Below, in pieces: positions 63,569-64,000 of a DNA stretch of 64,000 nucleotides (its first letter is position 1; every line of letters begins with the position of its first letter). Below the pieces are notes generated by a model that saw nothing but the letters and a program-made list of their open reading frames with translations, was not told the origin of the DNA and did not search any database. This DNA comes from Ancylobacter rudongensis (lineage in GTDB: Bacteria > Pseudomonadota > Alphaproteobacteria > Rhizobiales > Xanthobacteraceae): contig NZ_FMTP01000001.1 in NCBI RefSeq assembly GCF_900100155.1, positions 558,001 through 622,000 on the forward strand, given 5' to 3'. The position numbers were made by a program, and so were the translations under genes.

Positions 63569-64000
63569 CTATCCCGCCGCCTTTGCCGGGCGCGTCACCA
63601 GCCAGATGCCGAGTGCGATCGGGACGATGCCGAGAATGTCGAGCGGTGGCACCACCTCGCCCAGCAGCAGCCAGCCGAAGAGCAGGCCGAGCGGCGGCAT
63701 GAGGAAGTGCAGGCTGGAAGCCGCCGTCGCCGAGGCGCGGGTGAGCAGGTAGAACCACAGCCCATAGCCGCCTATGGAAACGCCGATCACCAGAAAGGCG
63801 AGGCCGCCGAAAAGATTGGCGGTGAGGTGGATGTCGCCGGTGCTCTCGGTGGCCAGCGCCACGGGAATGAGGGCGATCCCGCCCGCCAGGCACTGCACGG
63901 CATTGCCGCTCCATATGCCGCCGCGCGGCGTGAGATATTTAAAGGCCAGCGTTCCGGCGGCGAGAGCGGAGACGCCACCGGCGATGAGCAGCGTGCCGGC
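63569..64000 (-). CDS. EamA/DMT family transporter (C-terminal part only)
   Basis: A partial membrane carrier; the gene continues past the right edge. The visible 143 codons encode the last four to five helices: NLFGGLAFLVIGVSIGGYGL, FYLLTRASATAASSLHFLMP, PPLGLLFGWLLLGEVVPPLD and IPLALGIW-like IVPIALGIWLVTRPAKAAG at the C-terminus. The ASSLHFLMPPLGLLFGW loop and GEVV are typical of the second EamA repeat. The start and substrate are not visible. Confidence 0.85.
   Translation of the reverse strand, partial: AGTLLIAGGVSALAAGTLAFKYLTPRGGIWSGNAVQCLAGGIALIPVALATESTGDIHLTANLFGGLAFLVIGVSIGGYGLWFYLLTRASATAASSLHFLMPPLGLLFGWLLLGEVVPPLDILGIVPIALGIWLVTRPAKAAG

Overview
The window is a GC-rich, gene-dense stretch of an alphaproteobacterial chromosome. 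Several things point to Hyphomicrobiales (Rhizobiales), probably Xanthobacteraceae such as Ancylobacter, Starkeya or Xanthobacter: a usg gene, a CIRCE-controlled groESL operon, an Anbu/alpha-E/transglutaminase/ATP-grasp cluster, the intergenic palindromic repeats, and the codon and GC style. This is inference, because no 16S rRNA or housekeeping phylogeny marker is present. I saw no insertion sequence, prophage, integron or CRISPR array.

Layout. 0-11.4 kb: the N-terminus of a TRAP substrate-binding protein, a secreted phytase-like esterase, an XRE-cupin regulator divergent from a threonine/serine dehydratase, a glycosyltransferase coupled to an LpxH-like phosphatase, a LysE exporter, a universal stress protein, a cytochrome c'/cytochrome b pair, a DMT transporter and a stand-alone RAM-domain protein. 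11.4-20 kb: a TPP riboswitch with thiD, an MFS carrier, a dipeptide epimerase, a four-gene Mla/MCE lipid transporter and an outer-membrane beta-barrel protein. 20-26.2 kb: groES-groEL with an unusual tandem-duplicated 3' end, usg, exoD, a DUF2235 hydrolase, an SDR and a 22-residue membrane peptide gene. 26.2-31.1 kb: the Anbu system (proteasome-like peptidase, transglutaminase, alpha-E protein, circularly permuted ATP-grasp) with a LysE exporter inside it.

31.2-35.5 kb: a CinA-like protein, xanthine phosphoribosyltransferase, an acidic protein, a DoxX protein, formate-tetrahydrofolate ligase and tRNA-Leu(UAA). 35.5-43.7 kb: an AOC-barrel secreted protein, a decayed LodA-type oxidase fragment, and an isoquinoline 1-oxidoreductase-type molybdoenzyme operon with its dihaem cytochrome c. 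Divergent from that operon is a multicopper oxidase fused to a propeller-like repeat region. 43.7-49.5 kb: a polyamine-type ABC importer (potADBC order) with an SDR and a divergent LuxR-type regulator. 49.5-58.3 kb: a membrane protein, a choloylglycine-hydrolase-family enzyme, an MdtNOP/Aae-like efflux operon (DUF1656, HlyD, FUSC, TolC lipoprotein) and glutamate decarboxylase. 58.3-64 kb: PutA with an N-terminal DNA-binding domain and candidate autoregulatory sites, an LLM flavin oxidoreductase and a truncated EamA transporter.

The most unusual items are the Anbu cluster carrying an exporter, the 78-bp tandem repeats downstream of groEL whose hairpins differ by compensatory base changes, and the tiny membrane-peptide gene with its own terminator. 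Start codons were chosen from ribosome-binding sites, family lengths and signal peptides. Long antisense reading frames, which are common at this GC content, were discarded.
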